Shown piece after piece: positions 1 through 8,853 of a stretch of 33,677 bases of DNA. The DNA lies in assembly GCA_900319485.1 (NCBI GenBank), contig ONOQ01000043.1:1-33677 (forward strand). The letters are read 5' to 3'. Position numbers and translations under genes: made by a program. The stretch is from an uncultured Bacteroidales bacterium. Lineage in GTDB: Bacteria; Bacteroidota; Bacteroidia; Bacteroidales; UBA932. How positions within the stretch are numbered: the stretch's first letter is position 1; each line of letters starts with the position of its first letter. The notes beneath the pieces were generated by a model. That model saw only the letters and a program-made list of their open reading frames with translations. It was not told the origin of the DNA and did not search any database.

Positions 1-14
1 TCTACCCATACTCA

Positions 15-98
15 TTGAGTAAGCCTGGAGCGAGCCTAGAGTATGGCTAGAAGCAGCTTAGAGTATGCTTAGAGCGAGCCTGGAGTATGGCTAGAATG
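15..98. repeat. Imperfect ~22-bp tandem repeat, about four units
   Basis: Four degenerate units (15-36, 37-57, 58-80, 81-98) share a core close to GAGTATGGCTAGAGCGAGCC. The best matching pair is 28-52 and 72-96, which differ at a single base. Positions 1-14, read on the other strand, give GAGTATGGGTAGA, so an inverted copy appears to continue off the left edge. The array runs directly into the broken end of the IS66 tnpB fragment near base 95. Its function is unknown; it may be the debris or target of the event that truncated the IS. Confidence 0.6.
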
Positions 99-229
99 TA
101 TACGTCACCGTTCATTGGGTCCCCACCAATCTTATTCCGCACCACTCCTGAGAGCGTATGAAAGCTCTTTCGCATATCCGTCGGCTCGCTGTAGAGCCAG
201 TAGCGCAATCCGCCGTCCAAACTAAACAT
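47..229 (-). pseudogene. IS66-family TnpB (Orf2 accessory protein), 5' fragment
   Basis: The first 45 residues carry the hallmark start of IS66 TnpB proteins: MFSL, then RYWLYSEPTDMRKSFHTLSG, then a GDPMNGDVYI-like segment. TnpB is the small accessory protein encoded upstream of the IS66 DDE transposase and is normally about 110-120 aa. Similarity stops at about base 95, where the reading frame enters the 22-bp repeat array and reaches a stop at 47. The rest of tnpB and the transposase are not in the window on this side. The region upstream of the ATG is occupied by an unrelated divergent gene starting 15 bp away, so both sides of the fragment are rearranged. It is almost certainly a non-functional relic. 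Confidence 0.85.
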
Positions 230-243
230 GGGTGGATGACGCT

Positions 244-667
244 ATGAAGATATCCTCTCTCTTTAAAAGCCATAGCAGCGAACTGCTTGCCCTTGTCATT
301 TTCCTGGTAGGCTCATCCCTGAGCATGCTGGGCCTCATCCAGCGCATTCCCCTCATTCTGGGGATTGCGGGCGTGGTGATTCTGGTGGCCGGTCTGTTAT
401 ACTTCTGCCTCAAACTGGTATCCGAACGCGCCTACAAGGAGTATTACAAGGACAGCTATGAGATTGAGCACGAGACCATTGAGGACGAGATCCGCAAATC
501 CATGCGCTACCACCGTTACCAGGAGGCCGTTCTGGCCCGCTATGAGAGCGCCTGCCGGGACCTGGGGCTGGTGGACGAACAAAAAAGACTGGCTCCTGGA
601 CCTGCTCATGGCCGAGAAGAACAAGGTGGACAAAGAGTTGGATGCCCAGGACGGCGGGCATATCTAG
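244..667 (+). CDS. Small two-helix membrane protein, frame broken in an A6 run
   Basis: The family is not recognised. From the ATG at 244 (a GTG at 232 is the alternative) the protein has two hydrophobic helices at about residues 14-34 and 38-60, then a charged, probably helical cytoplasmic tail rich in Glu, Lys and Arg. The frame that starts at 244 continues past 580 as low-quality sequence to 756. The adjacent frame instead continues the charged helix (DWLLDLLMAEKNKVDKE) and stops at 667, three bases before the stop of the convergent pilus gene. Removing one A from the six-A run near 585-590 joins the two into a protein of about 140 aa. This may be a true frameshift, a sequencing error or slippage in the A tract. 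Its role is unknown. Confidence 0.5.
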
Positions 668-670
668 GAT

Positions 671-2371
671 TTACTCGGTGTAATCCTTCACGGTCCAACC
701 GGAGGGGATACCGCTATTGTTATTTTGCATCCAAGAGTTATTATCAGGATTTTTGAAAAAAGATTTTGACGAAACGCTAGAACCAGTATTAGTCACCCAA
801 TTATTGGTATACAGATACTCATTTTTGCTGTTCTTAACATTTACGTTTGTCTTGGTAAGACATTTTATATAACCCAGTTTCTTACAATCCGAAAACATCT
901 GCTGATAGCAACCCAGTTCAAGATCCAGAGCAGGAAGATCCGGAGACGTAGTTATCTTTTCACACGACCGGAACAATTCCCTGTAGCAATCCTGGGAAAG
1001 TATCATAGCCGGAAGATCGATACCGCTCACATCCTCTAAATTTTTGCAATCACGGAACATATTGTAGCAGCACCGGTAAGCGGTGGTCTCCACACGAAAT
1101 TGCGGCGCGCGCGTAAGCGACGTACAGTTTCGGAACATCTGCATATAGCATTGAGAGGCCAGCGTAGTCACCGGAAGAATCAGCGGGTCATCCGGATGGA
1201 TATCGATATAATCGATTGCTGTTTTTCCTTTTGAAAAGGCTCCCTGGAAAGCGCTCTCGGAGAGATTCTCCTCGTCTGCGAGCAAACTCATGACATTCCC
1301 GGAAATATAACACTTTTTAGTCGCCTCAAAAATGGGCTTATTCGAAGGTGTTTCCCATTCATCCGTTCCGGCGTTTTTATAATTAGACCGACTTCCCTTT
1401 ATGCAAGCGACCTCCTCCGCATTCAGGGCAAACTGACCGGTATAAGCCGTCCATGTTTCACCATAATCCCGGCTATACTGAATACCGTCGTAATTGAACT
1501 TGATTGTAGTGCTATTTGAGATGGCCGTGATGCAGAAACCCTCGAACGGAAGCGTAGAGCGGGAGATGGAATAATAGGTATTCGCAGCAAGCAACTGATT
1601 GGCCACGGTAAAACTTTTCGATTGCTCTGCATTCCCGGAATCCTTCCACTCAATAACCAGTTCGGCATCTTCCAACGACACGTCGTTGCCCAGGAAGGCG
1701 AAAACAAAAGGAAGCGTACCGGCGTGGGTCACCGTAACGCTCGCCTCCCTAAGGGGGATGTTATTATTGACCAGTCTGGCCGTAATATTGCTGTTAACGG
1801 GCGCCTGACTCGGTGTCATTCTGACAGAACACTTCAAAAAACTGGACTGCTGATGAAGCGTGAATTTCTTTTCGGCAAGATAGCCGGAACCGGTAAAATG
1901 GCTCAGACGGCGGACCGCATCCTCCAGGGACGACGCCCACGTATTCATGCCATAACTGCTACCGGTGACGGCAGCCAGCTTTCCATCCGTTACGGTGTGT
2001 AAATCGTCCGTACCACTCACAAGGACCAGTGAAACAAGCGGATTAGTATCCCGGGGAAGTTCTCCTTCATAGGTAAGATTTCCCTCAAAATAGGCCACAT
2101 GCTCCCCTACACCGTCATTGTCAACCATCGACAAAAAACCATACAACTTGCCGTCCTCACTTTCCACATACACCCGGTCTCCGGTTTCATATTTATACTC
2201 CATACCCGTTCCAAGGGTTGCCTTGGTATCCGCGTCCGTCTGGATGGAAGCACGATAATGCACGGTTTGCACTTCCTTGGCGGGAGAAGGGGTATCCTCC
2301 TCTTTTTTACAGGCCATTACAAGAGACAAACCCATCAAGAGCAGCATCTCTATTTTTTTCAACTTACTCAT
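671..2371 (-). CDS. Lipoprotein with fimbrillin-like N-terminus and BspA-like leucine-rich repeats
   Basis: Last gene of operon 1 (566 aa). A lipoprotein signal ends at Cys21 (LSLVMAC). The N-terminal half has the DTKATL and DRVYV motifs typical of fimbrillin-like lipoproteins of Bacteroidales. From about residue 285 it resembles the surface BspA-like proteins of the group, with segments such as YSRDYGETWTAYT and CYISGNVMSLL. Four repeats follow at about 408, 435, 462 and 488, with consensus CYxxMFRxCxxL spaced 26-27 residues. The protein ends with GIPSGWTVKDYTE, a usual ending for such repeat proteins. Its ATG overlaps the preceding stop (ATGA), which indicates translational coupling. Operon 2 has no counterpart. 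It is probably a surface-exposed adhesive component, either at the pilus tip or acting independently. Confidence 0.8.
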   Translation of the reverse strand: MSKLKKIEMLLLMGLSLVMACKKEEDTPSPAKEVQTVHYRASIQTDADTKATLGTGMEYKYETGDRVYVESEDGKLYGFLSMVDNDGVGEHVAYFEGNLTYEGELPRDTNPLVSLVLVSGTDDLHTVTDGKLAAVTGSSYGMNTWASSLEDAVRRLSHFTGSGYLAEKKFTLHQQSSFLKCSVRMTPSQAPVNSNITARLVNNNIPLREASVTVTHAGTLPFVFAFLGNDVSLEDAELVIEWKDSGNAEQSKSFTVANQLLAANTYYSISRSTLPFEGFCITAISNSTTIKFNYDGIQYSRDYGETWTAYTGQFALNAEEVACIKGSRSNYKNAGTDEWETPSNKPIFEATKKCYISGNVMSLLADEENLSESAFQGAFSKGKTAIDYIDIHPDDPLILPVTTLASQCYMQMFRNCTSLTRAPQFRVETTAYRCCYNMFRDCKNLEDVSGIDLPAMILSQDCYRELFRSCEKITTSPDLPALDLELGCYQQMFSDCKKLGYIKCLTKTNVNVKNSKNEYLYTNNWVTNTGSSVSSKSFFKNPDNNSWMQNNNSGIPSGWTVKDYTE

Positions 2372-4512
2372 AGTTTGCCTCCGTTGTTAAGATTATCGCC
2401 CAGGTCGATGTCCCCGCCATCCAGCTGTGCATTGATAAAGGAAACGTTCCCCGTATAGAAGTATTCATTCGCCACCCAGATGGTGGTTTCACTGTCTTTC
2501 CGGTTGGTCGAGAAATAACAGGAGAAGGAACAGAAGTCATCCAACTCCGGAAGTCCCAGGTATTCTTCCCGCGTAAGGGTACGGACAAACTGGATGGTCT
2601 GCTTTCCCTTGTATTGCTCGTTTTCCGATATGGACACACCGGACACCACGGGAAGGTTGTTCCCCGCCACCGTATTATCCGGCGTAAGGGTGGGTCGTTC
2701 CGCCTCAATGATGAACTCCAGCGGGAACATGGAAGCAGGAAGGTTCGTGGGGATGGAAACCTTCAGGACCTGTTTCGCGCCCTTTACCAAGGATATCTCC
2801 CCTTTACAACTCAGTTGCAGGGGCTGTTTCTTCTGGAGGGAAATCTCGACATCTCTATAAAGCGGATACTGCTCATGGGTTTTGAGGTTGCGCCCGGTAA
2901 TCCTGATTTTCTGGGTCTTGGTCTCATCCCCCGCCGCCTTGGTATTGAAGCGGATGATTCTGAATCCGGGCTCCCCACCCATTTCCTGGGCCGATGGATA
3001 GAAAGCGTGCACCTCATTCCCCACGTCATCGTAAAGGGTAAGGATATCCTCCGACAAATCCTCCATGGGCATCAGTTCCACCGCCACAGCACCCCAGTCC
3101 TTATTAGGCTCGGCAGAGTTGAGGTCGTTGAAGAAACGGGCGTAAAGATAATAGAATCCATCCTCACTGGGACCGGTATAGGTTCTGGACATAAACGGTT
3201 CCACCACAAGGCGCGTAACGCCGTTGGAGATATCACTCAAGTGCTTCATGGAAATATCGGCCGATATATCTTCCGCACCGGAGGAAAGGGTGGCCAGCTG
3301 GGGAGTCGCCACGCCGGCAGAGGAGATTCTGTTGAGCCGGATGTTATACCGGAAGTTCCTGTAGATGGGATAATACTGGTATACGGGCTCAGAATCCACC
3401 AGTTTGGTCTCCATCAGGTCCAGGCGGTAGTAGTAATAGTCGTCACCGTCTCCGAACTTGCCACGGATAATCACAAACGTAGGTTCCAGGTTGTCATTGG
3501 GGATGGTCCGTTCATAGATGTGAAAGCCCTGGCTCGTATTATTGGCATCGTACCGGATGACCCTTCCGTCGCTGAGATCAGGGTTAATGAACATCTCATC
3601 CGTAGGGATAAACTTGTCTATCTCCACCTTGGGCGGCATATTGCCAAGATAGTTGAGCGTTTCATCCAATGTGGTGAAGTTACAGGATTCATAGCCGCTG
3701 AAACGGGTACTCGATCCAAAACTGAAAGGATCTTCCTTACCGGCATTACCGCGGTAAGGGACCACAGAGCCATTCTTGGGGAAGTAAATGACAGAATAAC
3801 TGTAAAGCTCAAAGTTATCTTCATCCGCCGTCGCATCCGTCACCTGAATCTCGGCATAATTACGGATGAGGGGGACATAACTCAACGCAGACTCCGTCGC
3901 CTCATCCGGGACATAGGAGCCGTTCACCATGATGTTCTGTCCAGTTTGCTGGTCCACCTTAGGGTGAATTTTGTCGAGCTCGATCTTCTGCCAATAAGCC
4001 TGCTTCCCGGGATAAGACACTAATGTAGGGAGTACCTGGTAAGAATAGGATCCGGTAATGAGCTGGTTCTCGTCGATGTTTCCAAGGAAATGGATGGTAC
4101 GCTTGGTGTCGGAAAGTTCCAACTGGACCTTGAACGAGTATACCGTCACCTTGGAGCCCTCCGTAAGGGGATAATCGGGAACGGAAGCAACCGGAACCTC
4201 TGTGGTAATCGGATCTCCATTGCTGTCACAATTCATCTCGGCCTTACGGATATATTTGATACTCTGGCTGGTACCACAAACTACCAGATACAGTTTGTCC
4301 GGGTCCAGATAAGGAGCGGCGGTGATGGCGCCCTCGTCACCCTCAACGCCTTTGGTCATGGACGCAAGCCGGGTTGCAGGAACGGAGAACGTAATGGTAA
4401 CCGGTTTCCCTTCAAGCGACGGGTCCATCCCTCCGGAGAAATCCTTCTCCAGATGGGAAGCGCAGGCACATACCGCAAACAACGCTATCAGATATGCCAG
4501 AAACCGTTTCAT
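2368..4512 (-). CDS. DUF4906-like pilus-associated lipoprotein (short paralogue)
   Basis: The protein has 714 aa; starting at the overlapping ATG at 4515 would add one Met. The 4512 start gives the TGATG overlap with the upstream stop seen elsewhere in the operons and better spacing to AAGGA. A lipoprotein signal ends at Cys15 or Cys17. It aligns along its length with the N-terminal two thirds of the 1151-aa protein of operon 2. Shared motifs are TVHFLGN-like, VPLIRNYAEI, VxYFPKNGSVVPY, YYPIYRNFRYNI, DISADIS and NNLPVV. The DUF4906 assignment is from remembered family features and is moderate. It ends just where the longer paralogue continues for roughly 380 residues, so that C-terminal module is absent here and a separate BspA-like lipoprotein gene follows instead. 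Likely role: pilus tip or tip-proximal subunit. Confidence 0.7.
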   Translation of the reverse strand: MKRFLAYLIALFAVCACASHLEKDFSGGMDPSLEGKPVTITFSVPATRLASMTKGVEGDEGAITAAPYLDPDKLYLVVCGTSQSIKYIRKAEMNCDSNGDPITTEVPVASVPDYPLTEGSKVTVYSFKVQLELSDTKRTIHFLGNIDENQLITGSYSYQVLPTLVSYPGKQAYWQKIELDKIHPKVDQQTGQNIMVNGSYVPDEATESALSYVPLIRNYAEIQVTDATADEDNFELYSYSVIYFPKNGSVVPYRGNAGKEDPFSFGSSTRFSGYESCNFTTLDETLNYLGNMPPKVEIDKFIPTDEMFINPDLSDGRVIRYDANNTSQGFHIYERTIPNDNLEPTFVIIRGKFGDGDDYYYYRLDLMETKLVDSEPVYQYYPIYRNFRYNIRLNRISSAGVATPQLATLSSGAEDISADISMKHLSDISNGVTRLVVEPFMSRTYTGPSEDGFYYLYARFFNDLNSAEPNKDWGAVAVELMPMEDLSEDILTLYDDVGNEVHAFYPSAQEMGGEPGFRIIRFNTKAAGDETKTQKIRITGRNLKTHEQYPLYRDVEISLQKKQPLQLSCKGEISLVKGAKQVLKVSIPTNLPASMFPLEFIIEAERPTLTPDNTVAGNNLPVVSGVSISENEQYKGKQTIQFVRTLTREEYLGLPELDDFCSFSCYFSTNRKDSETTIWVANEYFYTGNVSFINAQLDGGDIDLGDNLNNGGKL

Positions 4513-7172
4513 CATCTTTCCTTGTCTCCCCAGACAAACATATTGCGTGTAGGCTGACGGGGATCCCCCTCCAGTCCGTCCACTTTATCCCAATACCAGG
4601 AATCATATACGCAGCGAAGCATGGCTGACGTACTTTTGTCATCCTGAACTTGCCCCCCTTGCACTTTGATAGCGCCGTGGGCCGACCAATATATACCGCC
4701 GTTATTGAACAGGAGCTCAATAAATCCCTTGGCAGAAAGCTGGGCAATGAAATTCACTTCGGCCTTGGTAGGCAGGCGCCAGCGTCCTGCAGGGAAACCA
4801 TCTTCCTGATAGGCGGCACAGCGGTACTCCGCATAGGGCTCAGTAATGGAACCGAACTCCGTTCCATTAAATTTCGAGGAAACACGGTAGCTGGGCGCCA
4901 CCATATTTACCGTACGGGTAGATCTTTCCGTAGGATAATACCATGTCAGCGAACGACGGGCATCTCCATAGAGAGCCGGGGCCTCATTAAATCCCGTTCT
5001 CTTATACACACCGTCCACTTTCGGATAATCGGCGCCGGGTCGAATAGATTCAAGGATCGACAGGTCTCTCGTAATTTCCTTATCGTCCTTGCCGGTAACG
5101 ACAAACTCATAAAGCCCTTTGTAACGTTCCTTGTCTGTCAAATTGTCCACATCATCGACACGGGGGTCGCCAATAATAAAATCGGATTTGGCGGGAAGCA
5201 CGGTGACGTGCATGTCAAACATATCCTTGCTGCCACCGGTATACCACACAGTCTGCCACTGATACTCTTTTTTATTTGCATCATTCAATTTATAGTAACG
5301 GTCTTCCTTACCGACATGGCTCTGAGTCTCACTTCTGATGAAACGTCCTCCGTTTACATAAACATACCCCCACGGCTTGTCAAACCAGGGCTCCTCGCCA
5401 GTGGGATAGCCACAAAGGGTGGGAGGGGTGGCATTGGGATTACGCTGACAAACCTCCGTATCCGAATTCCGCAGCCGTTCTATGTAAATAGCCGGACGCT
5501 GCACAATGGTAACATGCCGCAGGTACTGCTTATACGTGTGCGATTCCGGATTATCTACCAGGTCCGTATGGACAATGTCAAAATCGATGGTATAAACAGA
5601 ATAATCGAAATCATCCTTGGTATTGTCATTCACCAGCGGATGTTTGAGTTCGATTGAGGTGGATGTATTGGTGAGCCACGTACTCGGCTCCCACTTCTCC
5701 TTCCCCTCCGGCTGATTATTGAAATCCAGGTAGTAGGAGCCCTCCTCTTTTTGCCGGATCCACCCATGCAGCTTTGTATGATAAGAGCCAACACCCAAGG
5801 TGCTGCTGATGGTACCATAGTACGGCCGGGTTGCCGTGACGCTTCCCTCTACTACAGTTACATTATGGCTGGAAAGGAACGGAACAGAAAGCGTCTCCAC
5901 GTTATTGATTTCCCACGTTGACTTGTCCAGGGACAGGTAACGGGCCTTACTGATGGTCGCATACTTATTGATGGCCAGGGCCTTGTTCTGCCAATCCAGC
6001 AGGTAGCAGGTGGGTTCCAGCAGGGCCTTTCCTTCGTCGGTCTCGGAGCCCAGGATGGACACATCCAGATACAGTCCATACCAGTTGTTCCGCTCCAACT
6101 TATCCGTGGGCATAAACACTTTGTAGTAGTATTTGCGCCGGTCGTAGGAGTAGCCATTCTTTGCTTCCCTTCTCCAGTCCATTTCAAGTTTGAAATACGG
6201 CGGCTCTGTGGGAAGGCCTCCGACGTAATTCAAGTTGTCATAATCCGGCATATCTGCAGACCAGCTTACCGGATATGAATACATGGGCCAGGTATGGTAA
6301 TACAGCTTTTCATCGACGGTTTCCGTATCGAAGTACGGTGCTCCCGTATCCCTTATGAAAGCCCGCTGATGAGCCTCATCCTTATAGGAGAAAAACTCCT
6401 TGTTGGCATCTTCTCCGCCGCCGATGAGCATGGATTTCACCCCGTCTACCAGGAAAATGCGCATGGTATGGGGTACCGGCGTCCAGATTTCGTCCAGCTG
6501 CTGCTCCTGTCCCGGCTCGGCGTCCTTGTGTTTAAGCTCTACGCGGGATGCGACGCTAAGTGCCACAGTCAGTTTTGACGCAAAGCGCTTCAGGCCGATT
6601 TCTCCTGTGGAATTGGGCGTAGCGTCCTCATCATAAGTAATAACGGTGCTGCCGTCCATCAGGAATTTAGCCTGGATATACCCCTCTTCCGTCTCGGCGA
6701 AATCCGTGACGATGCGCCGCGCATTCAATTCTCCCCTGGAAGTTGCAGAAAGGTCTCCGATGAATCCCCTCTCAAAGTTCACAAGGGCATAAACCGTTGC
6801 CTGGAAGTTGTTATCCTGGTTGAAAAGCGTGCCGATGACGTCTTTCTTGATTACCAGGTTGAATGTCGCTTCCCAGAGGCCCGGTTGCATGGGGTCTTCG
6901 CTCAGTTCCTTGCGAATGTAATGAACCGCATCCGCGCCTTCCGACGGGTTCGGTCCCGGGTAGAACAGGAAATCCACGGACTTGATCAGGTTCTCGTTGA
7001 AATCCTGCACGCCGTCTTTTTCACCATCGGCCTTGGTGGCAAGAAGCGGATTGTCACAGCGCACGGTGAGCGTGATTCCGGGTACTTCAGACGACGGAAC
7101 AGCCTCCCTGGCGCAGCCGGAAAGAAGGAGCGTCAGGCACAGAAGCCAAGCTATATGAAAGCGCTTCCACAT
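4512..7172 (-). CDS. Putative pilus tip adhesin with C-terminal lectin-like module
   Basis: An 886-aa lipoprotein (signal ending at Cys20, LLLSGC). The ATG at 7172 overlaps the preceding TGA (TGATG). The N-terminal region contains ATKADG and SVDFLFYPG, as in other type V pilus subunits. The central part has AKARYLSLD and a SSHNVTV segment shared with its operon 2 paralogue. The last ~110 residues contain RCAAYQEDGFPAGRWRLPT, YWSAHG and RCVYDSWYW. This Cys/Trp-rich pattern is typical of the C-type-lectin-like (DUF1566/Fib_succ_major-like) modules that end many Bacteroidales surface proteins. The fold assignment is inferred. Its place between the accessory subunit and the DUF4906-like protein suggests a tip role comparable to FimD of Porphyromonas, but the ligand is unknown. 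Confidence 0.7.
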   Translation of the reverse strand: MWKRFHIAWLLCLTLLLSGCAREAVPSSEVPGITLTVRCDNPLLATKADGEKDGVQDFNENLIKSVDFLFYPGPNPSEGADAVHYIRKELSEDPMQPGLWEATFNLVIKKDVIGTLFNQDNNFQATVYALVNFERGFIGDLSATSRGELNARRIVTDFAETEEGYIQAKFLMDGSTVITYDEDATPNSTGEIGLKRFASKLTVALSVASRVELKHKDAEPGQEQQLDEIWTPVPHTMRIFLVDGVKSMLIGGGEDANKEFFSYKDEAHQRAFIRDTGAPYFDTETVDEKLYYHTWPMYSYPVSWSADMPDYDNLNYVGGLPTEPPYFKLEMDWRREAKNGYSYDRRKYYYKVFMPTDKLERNNWYGLYLDVSILGSETDEGKALLEPTCYLLDWQNKALAINKYATISKARYLSLDKSTWEINNVETLSVPFLSSHNVTVVEGSVTATRPYYGTISSTLGVGSYHTKLHGWIRQKEEGSYYLDFNNQPEGKEKWEPSTWLTNTSTSIELKHPLVNDNTKDDFDYSVYTIDFDIVHTDLVDNPESHTYKQYLRHVTIVQRPAIYIERLRNSDTEVCQRNPNATPPTLCGYPTGEEPWFDKPWGYVYVNGGRFIRSETQSHVGKEDRYYKLNDANKKEYQWQTVWYTGGSKDMFDMHVTVLPAKSDFIIGDPRVDDVDNLTDKERYKGLYEFVVTGKDDKEITRDLSILESIRPGADYPKVDGVYKRTGFNEAPALYGDARRSLTWYYPTERSTRTVNMVAPSYRVSSKFNGTEFGSITEPYAEYRCAAYQEDGFPAGRWRLPTKAEVNFIAQLSAKGFIELLFNNGGIYWSAHGAIKVQGGQVQDDKSTSAMLRCVYDSWYWDKVDGLEGDPRQPTRNMFVWGDKER

Positions 7173-8830
7173 CACTGATTCCACTCCTTTTTAAGAATGA
7201 ACCTGTAATAGTCGATGGACTCGGAGCCCAGGTCGATATATCGCCCGTCCGGCGTTTCCACGCAGAAATGAAGGTCGATGTAGTTGCCTTCCAGTTCCTC
7301 CTTGTACGTGTCGTCCTTGTAGGCCGGATTGCAATAAATGGCAATCGGTATGCGGCAGTCCTCGATGCGGCCGTTGCCACTCGCATAATTGGGATAGATG
7401 GTTGCCTGCGCCGGACGCACGATAAAGGCATCCGTAAGGGCCGATCCCGCGTCCTTCCCGGGAACCGGGATTACGTGCAGCGTACCGCCCACGGGGCTTG
7501 CAATGGTGATATCACCATGGATGGCGTTTTCCATCTCCATTTCATCTACCGTCACCGTATGCCAGAAACTGACGTCGAAGAATCCGTCGGAGGTCTGGAC
7601 CTTCTTGAAGGTGGGGACGGGGGTATCAAACACGGTGAAGCGGCGTACCACATTCACCGTAGCCGTGGCAAAGTCCTCCTGGAAACGGGTATACTCCCAC
7701 GGCAGCACAACCACCTTAAGGGAGAGTTTCATGGTCTCCTCCACGAAGCAGGCATACACAATCCAGGTATGGTTGCGGGAAAAGACATCGTCAGGCATCA
7801 GGAAATGGGCCTTCTTGATTGCCTCGTCAGAAGCAATCCGGTACGATATGGTACCAGAAATGCGTTTATCCGTTTCCCTCAGGTAGATGGGGCCCACCTG
7901 GGATTCCGGTGCCACTGCCGCATCCAGCCTTTGTTCATAATGTTCGGCCGATTCCGTCTCGTTGCCGAACCCGCGGAAGGAAAGCACTTCCGGATCCTCA
8001 ACGATAGAGAGCTTGTTATTGGGAATCAGCGGATTTCCGAAAATGGACGCTGACAGCGGCGTATAAGCCGGCATATCGCCCAAATCGAAGGTATTGGCCG
8101 TGAACAGGCGTTCAGAAGCGCCTATCTGACAGTCCCCCCCCCCATCGAACGAAATACCGACTATCTCGCACCCTTCGTTCCCCGCCGTTGCGGGCGTAGT
8201 CTCCGTCGCAGGGATGCCCTGCTGGCAAAAGACAAAGCGTATCTTGGACACCGCCCTTATCAGTTTCAGGGTGGTAATGTTCAGGACGGGGTATCCGCCG
8301 GTGACATCACCATTCTTGATGACCCCGGACATAGGAAGGCCGGCTTCCGGGACGGCCATGGTAAGGGGCGAGTTGCCGCCAATCCGGTTGATGACCACGG
8401 CATCCAGATCGGCACGCGTGGTGCTTTCATCCAAATGGCTGTTCGTTGCCGATGCCACATTGGCAACGGCGTATACATCCACCTTGGGACGGGGGTCCGT
8501 AGCAGTCAAGCGGTCAAACATCTCCTGCGACAGGGGTAAACCGAAACGGATTATGGTGGAATTGGAAACACCCGCCCGCTCCAAGTTGGAGGTAAAATTC
8601 TTATAACTGACGAGGGTTCCGTCCTCCGAGAGGAAGGCCCAGATCTGAAGGGACGTAATCTTGAGCTCCTCCGCTAGAGGGTTCACCGTCCCGGTTTCTG
8701 CTTTGGTGATGGTGGCTGTAGGGATGTACAGGGACACCTGGAGCTCGGGGTCTGTACGCAAGACGGGCTCCCGTTTACAGGAAACGGCAGTCAGCGCCAA
8801 AAGCACAGCTCCAAGCAGGATATGTCTCAT
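7172..8830 (-). CDS. Accessory fimbrillin-like lipoprotein containing a G10 tract
   Basis: A 552-aa lipoprotein with signal MRHILLGAVLLALTAVSC (Cys18). The ATG at 8830 is chosen because GAGG lies 9 bases upstream; 8839 and 8896 would also be in frame. It is paralogous to the 502-aa protein of operon 2. Shared blocks are TKAE, GLPMSG, LIRAVSKIRFVFC, YLRETDKRISGT, RNHTWIVYACF and PVGGTLHVIP. These features place it among minor/accessory type V pilins, possibly FimC- or FimE-like; this mapping is tentative. Its stop overlaps the start of the tip-adhesin candidate (TGATG). A run of ten G on the coding strand sits at codons 230-233 and is in frame here. Gain or loss of one G would truncate the protein at less than half length. 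Confidence 0.72.
   Translation of the reverse strand: MRHILLGAVLLALTAVSCKREPVLRTDPELQVSLYIPTATITKAETGTVNPLAEELKITSLQIWAFLSEDGTLVSYKNFTSNLERAGVSNSTIIRFGLPLSQEMFDRLTATDPRPKVDVYAVANVASATNSHLDESTTRADLDAVVINRIGGNSPLTMAVPEAGLPMSGVIKNGDVTGGYPVLNITTLKLIRAVSKIRFVFCQQGIPATETTPATAGNEGCEIVGISFDGGGDCQIGASERLFTANTFDLGDMPAYTPLSASIFGNPLIPNNKLSIVEDPEVLSFRGFGNETESAEHYEQRLDAAVAPESQVGPIYLRETDKRISGTISYRIASDEAIKKAHFLMPDDVFSRNHTWIVYACFVEETMKLSLKVVVLPWEYTRFQEDFATATVNVVRRFTVFDTPVPTFKKVQTSDGFFDVSFWHTVTVDEMEMENAIHGDITIASPVGGTLHVIPVPGKDAGSALTDAFIVRPAQATIYPNYASGNGRIEDCRIPIAIYCNPAYKDDTYKEELEGNYIDLHFCVETPDGRYIDLGSESIDYYRFILKKEWNQ
8134..8143 (-). repeat. G10 homopolymer inside a pilus subunit gene
   Basis: Ten consecutive C on the + strand (G on the coding strand) encode consecutive Gly residues in the accessory subunit gene that starts at 8830. 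Runs of this length are classical slipped-strand mispairing sites. No other G/C run of comparable length was seen in the pilus genes; the next longest is six. Confidence 0.9.
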
Positions 8831-8853
8831 TCTGAACATCCTCACCAAAACAA

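Noticed and set aside
397-661. Minus-strand frames opposite the small membrane protein gene
   Set aside because: They are shadows of the + strand gene, with implausible composition and no family features.
4512-5000. Possible diversity-generating retroelement acting on the lectin-like tip genes
   Set aside because: No reverse transcriptase, accessory gene or template repeat was seen in the window, and the gene ends lack a recognisable variable repeat. It could still be encoded elsewhere.
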